Below are positions 1 through 6,609 of a stretch of 42,013 nt of DNA, piece after piece. Position 1 is the first letter of the stretch. The number at the start of each line of letters is the position of its first letter. A program made the position numbers and the translations under genes. The notes below the pieces were generated by a model. That model did not search any database, was not told where the DNA came from, and worked only from the letters and a program-made list of their open reading frames with translations. Source of the stretch: Tissierellia bacterium (lineage in GTDB: Bacteria; Bacillota; Clostridia; Peptostreptococcales; Acidaminobacteraceae); NCBI GenBank assembly GCA_012727635.1, contig JAAYGQ010000022.1, forward strand, positions 1 to 42,013, in the 5' to 3' direction.

Positions 1-337
1 ACTATATCTTTAGTGCATTGGCATCGGAGAAGATTTTCCCCTTTTCTACGAAATATACCAATATATTATGTTTTTAGTAAAGTTTTTTTGATTTTGTTTA
101 TCTATGTCTAGTTACGGCTCCTGTTTTTTATAGAGTATGATGATAGGTAAAATCTCTCGAGCATGCCCTTGGCGTATTTTGGCACATCAATAGGACAATG
201 AACATCTAGATTTTACCCAATAAACCACTATTTCTCCCGCATTTAAGACAAGATCTTTGATATTTTCATCGGTCATTAGAACTGTATTTGTATTTATCCA
301 AGGAGCTACTTCCATCTACCTATTTGATTTGACTCAG
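1..337. other. Gene-poor stretch at the left edge
   Basis: No convincing gene is visible on either strand. The plus strand has a 60-codon open frame beginning at 257, but it lacks a ribosome site and runs into the 3' end of the regulator gene on the other strand. The minus strand has a 29-codon frame starting with ATG at 276 that also lacks a clear ribosome site and resembles nothing I know. The stretch is AT-rich and lies beyond the terminator of the regulator operon. A weak minus-strand promoter-like arrangement near 40-75 could serve a gene outside the window; this is only a guess. Confidence 0.4.
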
Positions 338-397
338 AAAAAACCTCCTAGAGAGTTTCGCTTTATCTGTATATATAAAGCATACCCAATTAGGAGG
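338..397 (-). terminator. Intrinsic terminator of the formamidase-HD-FNR operon
   Basis: On the minus strand, 33 bases after the regulator stop, CCTCCTA (397-391) pairs with TAGGAGG (350-344) and is followed by six T (343-338). The loop carries a second 7-bp stem, GCTTTAT (360-366) with ATAAAGC (375-381). Imperfect outer arms at 324-337 and 407-420 extend the inverted symmetry. The T run directly after the GC-rich stem supports termination on the minus strand; the plus strand has no such run. Confidence 0.65.
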
Positions 398-430
398 AAG
401 TTAGCATTGACTCAAATCAATTTTCACAAT

Positions 431-1147
431 TTATATTAGCGAGCGAAGGCCTTGGGGGTCGAGAATAGCTATTTTTCTTTGCCCCTGACGCTTAATATGC
501 CCTTCATTTTGTAACTCAGTAATCTTTCTGCTTATTGTTTCTTTGCGCAAGCCAATGCTTGCTGCCATATCATCAATGGACAGAGTAATCTGCCCTATAC
601 CCGCCCTTTCGCTTCTTTCAAGAAGGAATTTAGCGATACGGCGACCCGCGTCATTTTCTTGCAGTATTTCCAGTAGGTTACTGGCTTGCCTTAATTTAAC
701 ACTCAAGTGCTCTATCATACTCCATGCGACTTCTGGTTCACTAGAGATAAGGCTGCTGATTAGCTCTCTGCTAATTTCGCAAAGTTTTACCTCAGTAAGA
801 CAAATGGCATTGTAGTTAGAGGGGGCCGACTCAAAGAAAAGATCCACCCCGATAATATCCCCTTGGGATAAAATATCGAGAATAAACTCCTTGCCCTCTT
901 TGTCATAACGATTTAACTTCACCCGGCCTTGCCGAATGATCTTTATAGAATAAGAAAGATTTCCCTCTTCTAGCAGAAATTCACCCTTCTGATTTGTTCC
1001 ACGAAGGGTGCCTTCTACGAGTTTTCTTTGTAGTGCTTGAGGAAGTCCTGCTAAGAGAGGAATTTTTGCCGTGCAAAAATCACTTTCACAGCTACAAGCA
1101 AGATGAATTTTATCTTCTTTCTTTGATATAGGTAAGTGTTTTGTCAT
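431..1147 (-). CDS. Crp/Fnr-family regulator with FNR-like cysteines
   Basis: A 238-residue transcription factor with an N-terminal cyclic-nucleotide-binding-type sensor domain (about 30-150) and a C-terminal winged helix (about 165-235). The recognition helix carries ETISR (203-207), giving the E-x-x-S-R set FNR proteins use to read TTGAT half-sites. Cysteines at 18, 20 and 25 plus Cys123, which falls in a KLCEIS context like the fourth ligand of E. coli FNR, could hold an oxygen-sensing iron-sulfur cluster. The spacing is C-x-C-x4-C rather than the classical C-x2-C-x5-C, so cluster binding is an inference. Its ATG overlaps the stop of the upstream HD gene (ATGA), so the two are translationally coupled. 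It is the last gene of the operon. Confidence 0.9.
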   Translation of the reverse strand: MTKHLPISKKEDKIHLACSCESDFCTAKIPLLAGLPQALQRKLVEGTLRGTNQKGEFLLEEGNLSYSIKIIRQGRVKLNRYDKEGKEFILDILSQGDIIGVDLFFESAPSNYNAICLTEVKLCEISRELISSLISSEPEVAWSMIEHLSVKLRQASNLLEILQENDAGRRIAKFLLERSERAGIGQITLSIDDMAASIGLRKETISRKITELQNEGHIKRQGQRKIAILDPQGLRSLI

Positions 1148-1644
1148 TGATCATTTACCGGATACAAACGGTCAAAAATAAACTTTCCACTGTCTGTGCG
1201 GAAAATATTATCCCGAACAGCTCTTATAGCATCGACTTTCATGTCACCTTCATAAATATTAACAAGGAAGTCGGCTTCTACTAATATCTGGTAATCTTCG
1301 CCATCAATTTCATCGTAGCTATGATGATGGCCAACCAAATAGCATACCCTTTCAATCACTTTTTCATCATAGCCTAGAATCTCTAACAATGACCTTGCCA
1401 GCGGCGGGCCTTCTAGCTGCTGATACTGGCCTGCAGAGGAACCATATCTTTTAAGAGAAGGCCTAATTCCAATATCATGGACCACAGCAGCACTTTTTAG
1501 AACCTCCTGGGTATTTCCATCGAGTCCTTCCATCTGAGCTATAAGTTCGCTAAAGGAAAGTACCTTAAGAAAATGCTGTATTCTCTGGGGACATCCCTTC
1601 TCATAATTCATCATAGATAGGATTAAACTTCTATGGCGCTCCAT
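1144..1644 (-). CDS. HD-domain protein (putative metal-dependent phosphohydrolase)
   Basis: A 166-residue soluble protein with the HD-superfamily metal site: His24, the His56-Asp57 doublet in VVHDIG, the His106-108 cluster in GHHHSY, and Asp125. The length and single domain match small stand-alone HD hydrolases that act on nucleotides or phosphorylated metabolites, but the substrate cannot be told from sequence. No nucleotidyltransferase or RelA/SpoT domain is attached. The gene lies 13 bases after the formamidase gene and overlaps the regulator gene by 4 bases, so all three are almost surely one transcript. Its product may act on a small molecule linked to amide or nitrogen metabolism or to the regulator; that link rests only on position. 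The start is preceded by an AAGGAG-type ribosome site. Confidence 0.85.
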   Translation of the reverse strand: MERHRSLILSMMNYEKGCPQRIQHFLKVLSFSELIAQMEGLDGNTQEVLKSAAVVHDIGIRPSLKRYGSSAGQYQQLEGPPLARSLLEILGYDEKVIERVCYLVGHHHSYDEIDGEDYQILVEADFLVNIYEGDMKVDAIRAVRDNIFRTDSGKFIFDRLYPVNDQ

Positions 1645-1657
1645 TTTTAACTCCTTC

Positions 1658-2548
1658 TTAGATTAATCTATTTTTATCGGCTAATTTGGGAATTCCAACC
1701 CTTAGGCTATGCATAGGATGGGAAGAAGGATAAACGCCTTGGTTTAATGCTGTTTCACCCTGAAGCGATAGATAGATGAAAAAATCTGTCATATCCCATC
1801 CATAGGCCCTGCAGGCAAGACGCCCAATCTCTTCAGCGGCAGGAACCAAGGCCTCTTCATAGGTGCTCCCCGTTGTATTAATGTACCAAAAGTTATCGGT
1901 TTCAATAAGTGGCCAATTCAGTTCTATATCTTTTATAAGGCTAACGCGAACAAGAATATCTCCAGAGATTTCAACACCGGTGCCACAGAGTTCTCCATCG
2001 CCCATGGAGGCGTGAAGATCTCCCATTTGAAGAAGCCCCCCCTCCACTCTAACGGGCAAGTATACCCTGGCACCTTTTTTTATATGCCTACTATCTAAAT
2101 TCCCACCGTGGTCGCCAGAATAACCGCAGGCAACGCAGTCCTCTTTTGGAGCTGTACCTATTACGCCTACCATTGGCTCAGCTAGCCATTTTATATCATT
2201 AAAACTGACAACCCCATCTTTTACCGGAAGCATGCGAGTTCTTACTTCACTTTTATGACTTAAGGGGCCAACTCCACTCATGGAACAGGCAAAACCTACC
2301 TCATCTACCACTATATCTAAAATATCCACAACCAGCACATCGCCGGGCTTTGCGCCTATAACTTCTATGGGTCCGGCGGCGGGATTGGCCTTGGTCAGAT
2401 CTAGATCCTGTACCAGTTGATCCTCGCTGTGAATTTGTCCATTAAAGCAATCACAACTTCTAAAGATAAGAATTTCTCCCGGGGCAATTCGATCAACCGG
2501 TGGGTTTTCCTTAGAAAAATTCCATACCGACCTATCTATAATTTTCAT
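1658..2548 (-). CDS. Acetamidase/formamidase family protein
   Basis: A 296-residue protein of the FmdA/AmdA family, enzymes that hydrolyse formamide or acetamide to ammonia and the carboxylic acid. Family features seen are an early GEILIFRSCDCFNGQI segment, a KPGDVLVVDILD turn, a CGYSGDHGGNLDSR segment in the middle, LQMGDLHASMGDGELCGTG, and a C-terminal stretch with YPSSHPMHSLRVG. Length agrees with family members of about 300 residues. The start has the ribosome site GAGGAGAAAG just upstream. It is the first gene of an operon with an HD protein and an FNR-like regulator. Substrate choice among short amides is not visible. Confidence 0.88.
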   Translation of the reverse strand: MKIIDRSVWNFSKENPPVDRIAPGEILIFRSCDCFNGQIHSEDQLVQDLDLTKANPAAGPIEVIGAKPGDVLVVDILDIVVDEVGFACSMSGVGPLSHKSEVRTRMLPVKDGVVSFNDIKWLAEPMVGVIGTAPKEDCVACGYSGDHGGNLDSRHIKKGARVYLPVRVEGGLLQMGDLHASMGDGELCGTGVEISGDILVRVSLIKDIELNWPLIETDNFWYINTTGSTYEEALVPAAEEIGRLACRAYGWDMTDFFIYLSLQGETALNQGVYPSSHPMHSLRVGIPKLADKNRLI

Positions 2549-2642
2549 AGCTTTCTCCTCTTCTTACATTTGAATTGTCTACTTATAATATCATAAATTA
2601 TTAGTTGCAGTCTTTTATGGGGTGATATATTTAGATTCTTCC

Positions 2643-3287
2643 TTAAAACTTTCTATTTATTTGCTTAGGATCTCTTCCTAGGGGCACTGCTCCGCCAGCC
2701 ACTGCCCAAAGATAAAGTCCTGCTACCGTAGCATAGGGTGAGTAAACCAAGGAGAGTTCATCAAACTTGCTTTTGTTAAGTTTCTCAAGACCATAGACAA
2801 TGCCCATGCCCTTTCGAATGGCCAAATCACCAAAGCTGATGACATTGGGTCTTTGCATGGAAAAAATCAGTACCATCTGGGCTGTCCAGGGGCCAATTCC
2901 GTTAATCTTGCACAGCTCCTTTATCACCTCTTCATCGCCAAGAGAACGGAGTTTAACAAGATCCAGCGAACCTTCTTTCACACGATTTGCAAAATCAGTA
3001 ATGTATCCTGCCTTTCTAAAGGTGATACCAAAACTTTGAAGTTCTTCCTGAGACTGAGATAGAATGCTATCCACGGTAATGTTACCCAATCTGTCCTCCA
3101 TACGATTCCAGATGGTGGTTTTCGACGCCGTGGAGATTTGCTGACTTACAATCTGATGTACCATGGATGAAAACAGATCTGGGTTTACTGGTCGTTGTAT
3201 ATGCCCAACAAGATCAATCACCTGGCCCAAGAGTGGATCTTGCTCCTTTAAATAGTTTTTTTCTTTTTCTCCATAGGAAAAATACAT
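2643..3287 (-). CDS. DNA-3-methyladenine glycosylase II (AlkA-type HhH-GPD)
   Basis: A 214-residue base-excision-repair glycosylase. The helix-hairpin-helix motif INGIGPWTAQMV is at about 129-140, and the catalytic aspartate is Asp154 in SFGDLAIRKG, as in the AlkA/MagIII branch of the HhH-GPD superfamily. There is no four-cysteine iron-sulfur loop at the C terminus, which argues against endonuclease III or MutY. It would remove 3-methyladenine and other alkylated purines. GGAGGATAT lies just before the ATG. It is transcribed alone and diverges from the next rightward gene. The short form lacks the N-terminal TBP-like domain of E. coli AlkA. Confidence 0.88.
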   Translation of the reverse strand: MYFSYGEKEKNYLKEQDPLLGQVIDLVGHIQRPVNPDLFSSMVHQIVSQQISTASKTTIWNRMEDRLGNITVDSILSQSQEELQSFGITFRKAGYITDFANRVKEGSLDLVKLRSLGDEEVIKELCKINGIGPWTAQMVLIFSMQRPNVISFGDLAIRKGMGIVYGLEKLNKSKFDELSLVYSPYATVAGLYLWAVAGGAVPLGRDPKQINRKF

Positions 3288-3795
3288 TTGGATATCCTCC
3301 GCCTTTTGCTAAATATATGTAAGTGACCACTTTATAGTGTTAGTCTTTTCTCTTTAACTTCCAAAGCCCTTTCATTCCATTTATAAGAATTATATAGTTA
3401 GAGATTAAGCTTCCTTAGGATATATCTTAATGATCACAGCTAGTGAATTCACTATAGACAGAATATAAACGGATCATGGTTTCTCTAAGTAAGATTTACA
3501 TTCTTATCATCTCATATTATGGCTAAAGAATAAAGAAAGCAAATAAAACAAAAGATTTGCCTTAATATTTTAGAGTTCACCTTAAAAATAATAGCAGGGC
3601 ATCTAAATATAACAGACTAAAAAAGTATCCATCCCTAGGGGCAATCCTTGGGTGGATTTTATAATTGCTCCCTTATCTATAATACTTAACACGAATATCA
3701 TAGGATTCATATCAATTGATGGGAATTATTTCCTATAATAGGGTATATTAAAAGAAACATTGGAGAGCTATGCGAAAACTAAGAAGGAGGATTAT
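3288..3795. other. Divergent intergenic spacer of about 500 bp with palindromes
   Basis: No protein gene is visible. The spacer separates a leftward glycosylase gene from a rightward baeRF gene and should hold both promoters. It contains CACT-TTAT-AGTG (3328-3339), a perfect 14-base palindrome TAGTGAATTCACTA (3441-3454), an orphan hairpin at 3627-3657 and two TATAAT sequences (3678-3683 and 3734-3739), neither with a good -35 at standard distance. The palindromes could be operators, but there is no direct proof. Confidence 0.45.
3627..3657. terminator. Orphan terminator-like hairpin in the divergent spacer
   Basis: ATCCATCC pairs with GGGTGGAT (one G-T pair) around an 15-base interior. T runs follow on both strands: TTTT on plus and six T on minus (3619-3624). 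No gene ends here in either direction, so it could be an attenuator in the leader of the baeRF gene, the end of a small RNA, or chance. Confidence 0.4.
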
Positions 3796-4833
3796 ATGGC
3801 GAATATCAATATCAAAGAATTAGCAAAAACAAACGGTGGTATCTATGTAAGCATGTATTTACCCACCCACAGAAATGCCCCAGAGAATAAGCAAGACCGA
3901 ATTCGGTTTAAAAATCTTATAAATCAGGCGGAAAAAGAGTTACAAGATAATTTTGCGCTGAAAAACCCTTTGACCTTCCTTAAAGAAGCGGAAAAGCTCT
4001 ACCAGGATGTTATGTTCTGGACCCATGCATCCGATGGATTGGCCCTTTTGATTAGTGAGGACAATACTCGAATCCTAAAGCTCGAAGGACATATTCCTGA
4101 ACGTTTAGTGGTTGGAAGTCGCTTTCATCTTCTACCCCTTTTAAACTATTATGAGTTTATGAATGAATCCTATATTCTGGATATTGCCAAGGACCGCTTT
4201 AAACTCTACTACGGAGGCCAAGAGGGTATTATAGAAGTAGAGACAGCAGAGATTGATCAAAGCTTTAACGAACTTTTTGATGACAGAGACATTCAAAGCG
4301 ACAATCACCACTCCATGAGATCTTCAAAATCAGAATTGAATGAACTGGAGACGGAAAAATATCTTCGTTATGTAGCCAAGGGCCTAGGTAAGTTTATGCG
4401 TGGAGAAAGTATGCCACTACTGGTTTTTGGTACCACCGAGGTTGTCTCGGATTTTAAAGAATACAGCAAGGGGGAACTGGACATTTATCGCTTCTTTGAT
4501 AAGCCCCTGGGTTCTTTAAATTTAAATGAGATTTATCAAAAATTAAAAGAAATACTCCTCCCTCGCTATGAAAGAGAAATAGAGAGTTATTTATCGGTTT
4601 TAAACGATGAAATAGCCCGAGACCGGGGAACTGACAATGAATCCCTGGTGCTGCGAGAAGCTCCCTCGGGCAGAATCGAGTCACTTTTTATTGCCTCGGA
4701 TATGGGAGGCCTTATTGAAGAAGAGGCGGATAAACTGATTCAAAACGTCATTACCACCGATGGAAAAGTTATTCTTATTGATGAGAGCATAACGCCCTTT
4801 CCTATGGGTGTCGGGGCCATATTTAGATACTAG
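3796..4833 (+). CDS. Archaeo-eukaryotic release-factor-like protein (baeRF group)
   Basis: A 345-residue protein resembling the bacterial homologues of archaeal/eukaryotic release factor aRF1/eRF1 (the baeRF families; family 3 is the best fit from memory). Family features seen are VSMYLPTHR near the N terminus, QDRIRFKNLINQAE, DGLALLIS, RFHLLPLL, a YILDIAKDRFKLYYG hairpin, a helical middle part, SGRIESLFIA, and the C-terminal GAIFRY. The family is proposed to act in ribosome rescue or RNA-related hydrolysis, but its function is not settled. A GGQ tripeptide occurs at 140-142, yet it lies in the beta-hairpin, not in the loop (about 162-180) that matches the catalytic GGQ loop of eRF1; that loop has no glycines. 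The ATG at 3796 is chosen because AAGGAGG lies seven bases upstream; an in-frame TTG at 3760 lacks a site. Confidence 0.78.
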   Translation: MANINIKELAKTNGGIYVSMYLPTHRNAPENKQDRIRFKNLINQAEKELQDNFALKNPLTFLKEAEKLYQDVMFWTHASDGLALLISEDNTRILKLEGHIPERLVVGSRFHLLPLLNYYEFMNESYILDIAKDRFKLYYGGQEGIIEVETAEIDQSFNELFDDRDIQSDNHHSMRSSKSELNELETEKYLRYVAKGLGKFMRGESMPLLVFGTTEVVSDFKEYSKGELDIYRFFDKPLGSLNLNEIYQKLKEILLPRYEREIESYLSVLNDEIARDRGTDNESLVLREAPSGRIESLFIASDMGGLIEEEADKLIQNVITTDGKVILIDESITPFPMGVGAIFRY

Positions 4834-4843
4834 AATTTACACT

Positions 4844-4873
4844 ACCGGGACCGGCTTAGCCATCCCGGTTTTT
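4844..4873 (+). terminator. Terminator of the baeRF gene
   Basis: ACCGGGA (4844-4850) pairs with TCCCGGT (4863-4869), with inner GGC/GCC pairing, followed by five T. It sits 11 bases after the stop codon. Confidence 0.85.
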
Positions 4874-4907
4874 CATTGCTATAATTACTATATTTATAAA
4901 AATAAAA

Positions 4908-4916
4908 TGTTATACT
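4908..4916 (+). promoter_or_regulatory. Extended -10 promoter of the MFS gene
   Basis: TGT immediately precedes TATACT, an extended -10 element. No good -35 is present 17 bases upstream. It lies 22 bases before the ATG, so the leader would be short. Confidence 0.45.
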
Positions 4917-4937
4917 ATCCCATAGAAAGGAGTTTTT

Positions 4938-6281
4938 ATGAAAAGAGAAATGAAACTTAACTACCAAAACACAAGCCTTATTGGTTTTGGGTTTTTTGCC
5001 TCCTCCCTGGTCTGGGCAATCTATAATTCCTTTGTGCCCCTACTTCTTGAAGAGCGTTTTTTGCTAACCAGCACCAGCATTGGACTTATCATGACCATCG
5101 ATAATTTTTTCGGTGTCATTTTCCAGCCTCTAATAGGCTCTGTAAGCGATAAAACAGTGACGGCCCGAGGAAGACGTATGCCCTGGATTATTGTGGGCTT
5201 ACCCCTATCGGCCATTATATTTACCTTCATTCCCCGGATGTATACTCTTTTTTCTATGATGCTCGTAATCATAACCTTTAATATTCTAATGAGCCTCTGG
5301 CGAGCACCTGTTATAGCTCTCATGCCCGATGTGACCCCTAAGCCTCTTCGTAGTAAGGCCAATGGCGTTATCAATCTTATGGGGGGTATCGGATCCATTA
5401 CAGCTTTTTTACTGGGTGGCCTCCTTGCTAAAAAAAGTCCAGACCTATCTCTTCCTTTCTTATTTGCTACTTTAGTTATGTTTGCTTCACTGGTTGCGCT
5501 TATTGCCTTTGTTAGGGAGCCCGTTGGCCTTATTTTCCGAAAGAATAAAGGAGAAAAACTCAATCCTAGGGAAGACAAGCTTCTTGCAGAGGCCCAGGGC
5601 TTTGGTCTGGGAACCATTAAAGTGTCCTCCGATGCCAGTATTCTTACCGAGGATAAAAAAGAATTTCTTGCCCCCCTTAAAAAACTAAAAGTCGAAGAAA
5701 GAAGGAGTTTGTATTTTCTTCTTGGCGCTATTTTCTTTTGGTTTTGCGGTTTTAACGCCATTGAAACCTTCTTCACTCTCTATGCTACCAAGACCCTGGG
5801 TATGAGTAGCGGAAGTGCTACTATGACACTGGCTAGTTATTCTCTGGCCTTTTTGGTATTTGCCCTACCCTCGGGGATTTTAGCTGAGAAGTTTGGAAGA
5901 AAACCCCTTATCCTTACCGGTCTGGTGGGAATTATATTCATGTTTATCCCACTTCTATTTATACAAAATACTACCCTCATCACTATACTTCTTATTGGTG
6001 GCGGAGTCTTTTGGGCTTGTATAAATATAAACTCCCTGCCCATGGTGGTGGAAATGACCTCCGAAGAGAGCTTGGGATCCTTTACGGGATACTACTATTT
6101 TTTCTCCTTTAGTGCCTCTATCGTCTCCCCGGTTCTATTTGGTTGGATTCGAGATTTAACCCAAGACTACACTACTCTTTTTGCCTATTCTGTTATTGCT
6201 TTCTGTGTGGCCTTCGTCCTTATGATCTTTGTAAAACATGGTGACAATTATAGCTTGGCCTATAAGAAAACAGATGACTAA
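4938..6281 (+). CDS. MFS transporter, SLC45/sugar-type
   Basis: A 447-residue inner-membrane protein with about twelve hydrophobic spans in two halves, separated by a charged central loop (about 196-255). The cytoplasmic loop after span 2 has SDKTVTARGRRMPW, a DxxxxRxGRR-type major-facilitator motif, and the matching loop of the second half has AEKFGRKPLI. The RGRRMPW form and the TPKPLRSKANG segment resemble SLC45-type and glycoside carriers, so a sugar or glycoside cotransport role is plausible, but the substrate is unknown. AGAAAGGAG precedes the ATG. It lies between strong terminators, so it is a single-gene unit; its neighbour downstream is a regulator with a glycosidase-like domain, which fits a sugar theme. 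Confidence 0.82.
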   Translation: MKREMKLNYQNTSLIGFGFFASSLVWAIYNSFVPLLLEERFLLTSTSIGLIMTIDNFFGVIFQPLIGSVSDKTVTARGRRMPWIIVGLPLSAIIFTFIPRMYTLFSMMLVIITFNILMSLWRAPVIALMPDVTPKPLRSKANGVINLMGGIGSITAFLLGGLLAKKSPDLSLPFLFATLVMFASLVALIAFVREPVGLIFRKNKGEKLNPREDKLLAEAQGFGLGTIKVSSDASILTEDKKEFLAPLKKLKVEERRSLYFLLGAIFFWFCGFNAIETFFTLYATKTLGMSSGSATMTLASYSLAFLVFALPSGILAEKFGRKPLILTGLVGIIFMFIPLLFIQNTTLITILLIGGGVFWACININSLPMVVEMTSEESLGSFTGYYYFFSFSASIVSPVLFGWIRDLTQDYTTLFAYSVIAFCVAFVLMIFVKHGDNYSLAYKKTDD

Positions 6282-6298
6282 TTGAAGTCATCTGTTTT
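6267..6298 (+). terminator. Terminator overlapping the MFS stop codon
   Basis: AAAACAGATGACT (6267-6279) pairs perfectly with AGTCATCTGTTTT (6286-6298); the stop codon lies at the junction of the left arm and loop. A T-rich tail follows. Confidence 0.88.
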
Positions 6299-6426
6299 TA
6301 CTTTAGTCACTAGATTCCAGTGTTTCGATGTGCTTTATATGGTTTAATTTTTTTTATTCATTAAATTTCTCAGTTAATCAGATAATATATAATAAGATGT
6401 ATATTCTAATACTTTTACTCTTTACA

Positions 6427-6455
6427 TTGACAATTTAATTTTTTAAGATTATGAT
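6427..6455 (+). promoter_or_regulatory. Sigma-70-type promoter of the AraC-GH39 gene
   Basis: TTGACA (6427-6432), a 17-base spacer, and TATGAT (6450-6455). This is a near-consensus housekeeping promoter and predicts a leader of about 145 bases before the ATG at 6610. Confidence 0.75.
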
Positions 6456-6495
6456 ATTTATAACTTAACCTACCATTTACCTGCTTAGCTTTGGG

Positions 6496-6526
6496 GCATA
6501 AATCCCTGCTTGGCAGATATTTATGT
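6496..6526 (+). promoter_or_regulatory. Leader hairpin of the AraC-GH39 gene
   Basis: In the predicted leader, ATAAAT (6498-6503) pairs with ATTTAT (6519-6524), flanked by C-G and G-U pairs, with an inner CTGC/GCAG stem (6106-type loop at 6506-6516). No T run follows, so it is not a terminator. It could affect transcript stability or bind a factor; no known riboswitch is recognised. Confidence 0.35.
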
Positions 6527-6609
6527 GCTTAAGTTTTATATTACTTACCCATCAAAGAATTTGGTTCATCCATCTCATGTCTTACCCGAGACTTACCCAA
6601 GGAGGCTCC

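Noticed and set aside
190-276. Short minus-strand frame starting at 276
   Set aside because: Only 29 codons, no ribosome site, no recognisable family.
257-439. Plus-strand 60-codon frame
   Set aside because: It lacks a ribosome site and crosses the regulator terminator and stop codon; likely chance.
5021-5776. Long minus-strand open frame inside the MFS gene
   Set aside because: It is antisense to a clear membrane transporter, has a basic low-complexity composition and no family match; a shadow frame.
6523-6609. Longer N terminus of the AraC-GH39 protein
   Set aside because: The in-frame ATG at 6523 falls within a leader hairpin and lacks a ribosome site; the ATG at 6610 follows AAGGAGG.
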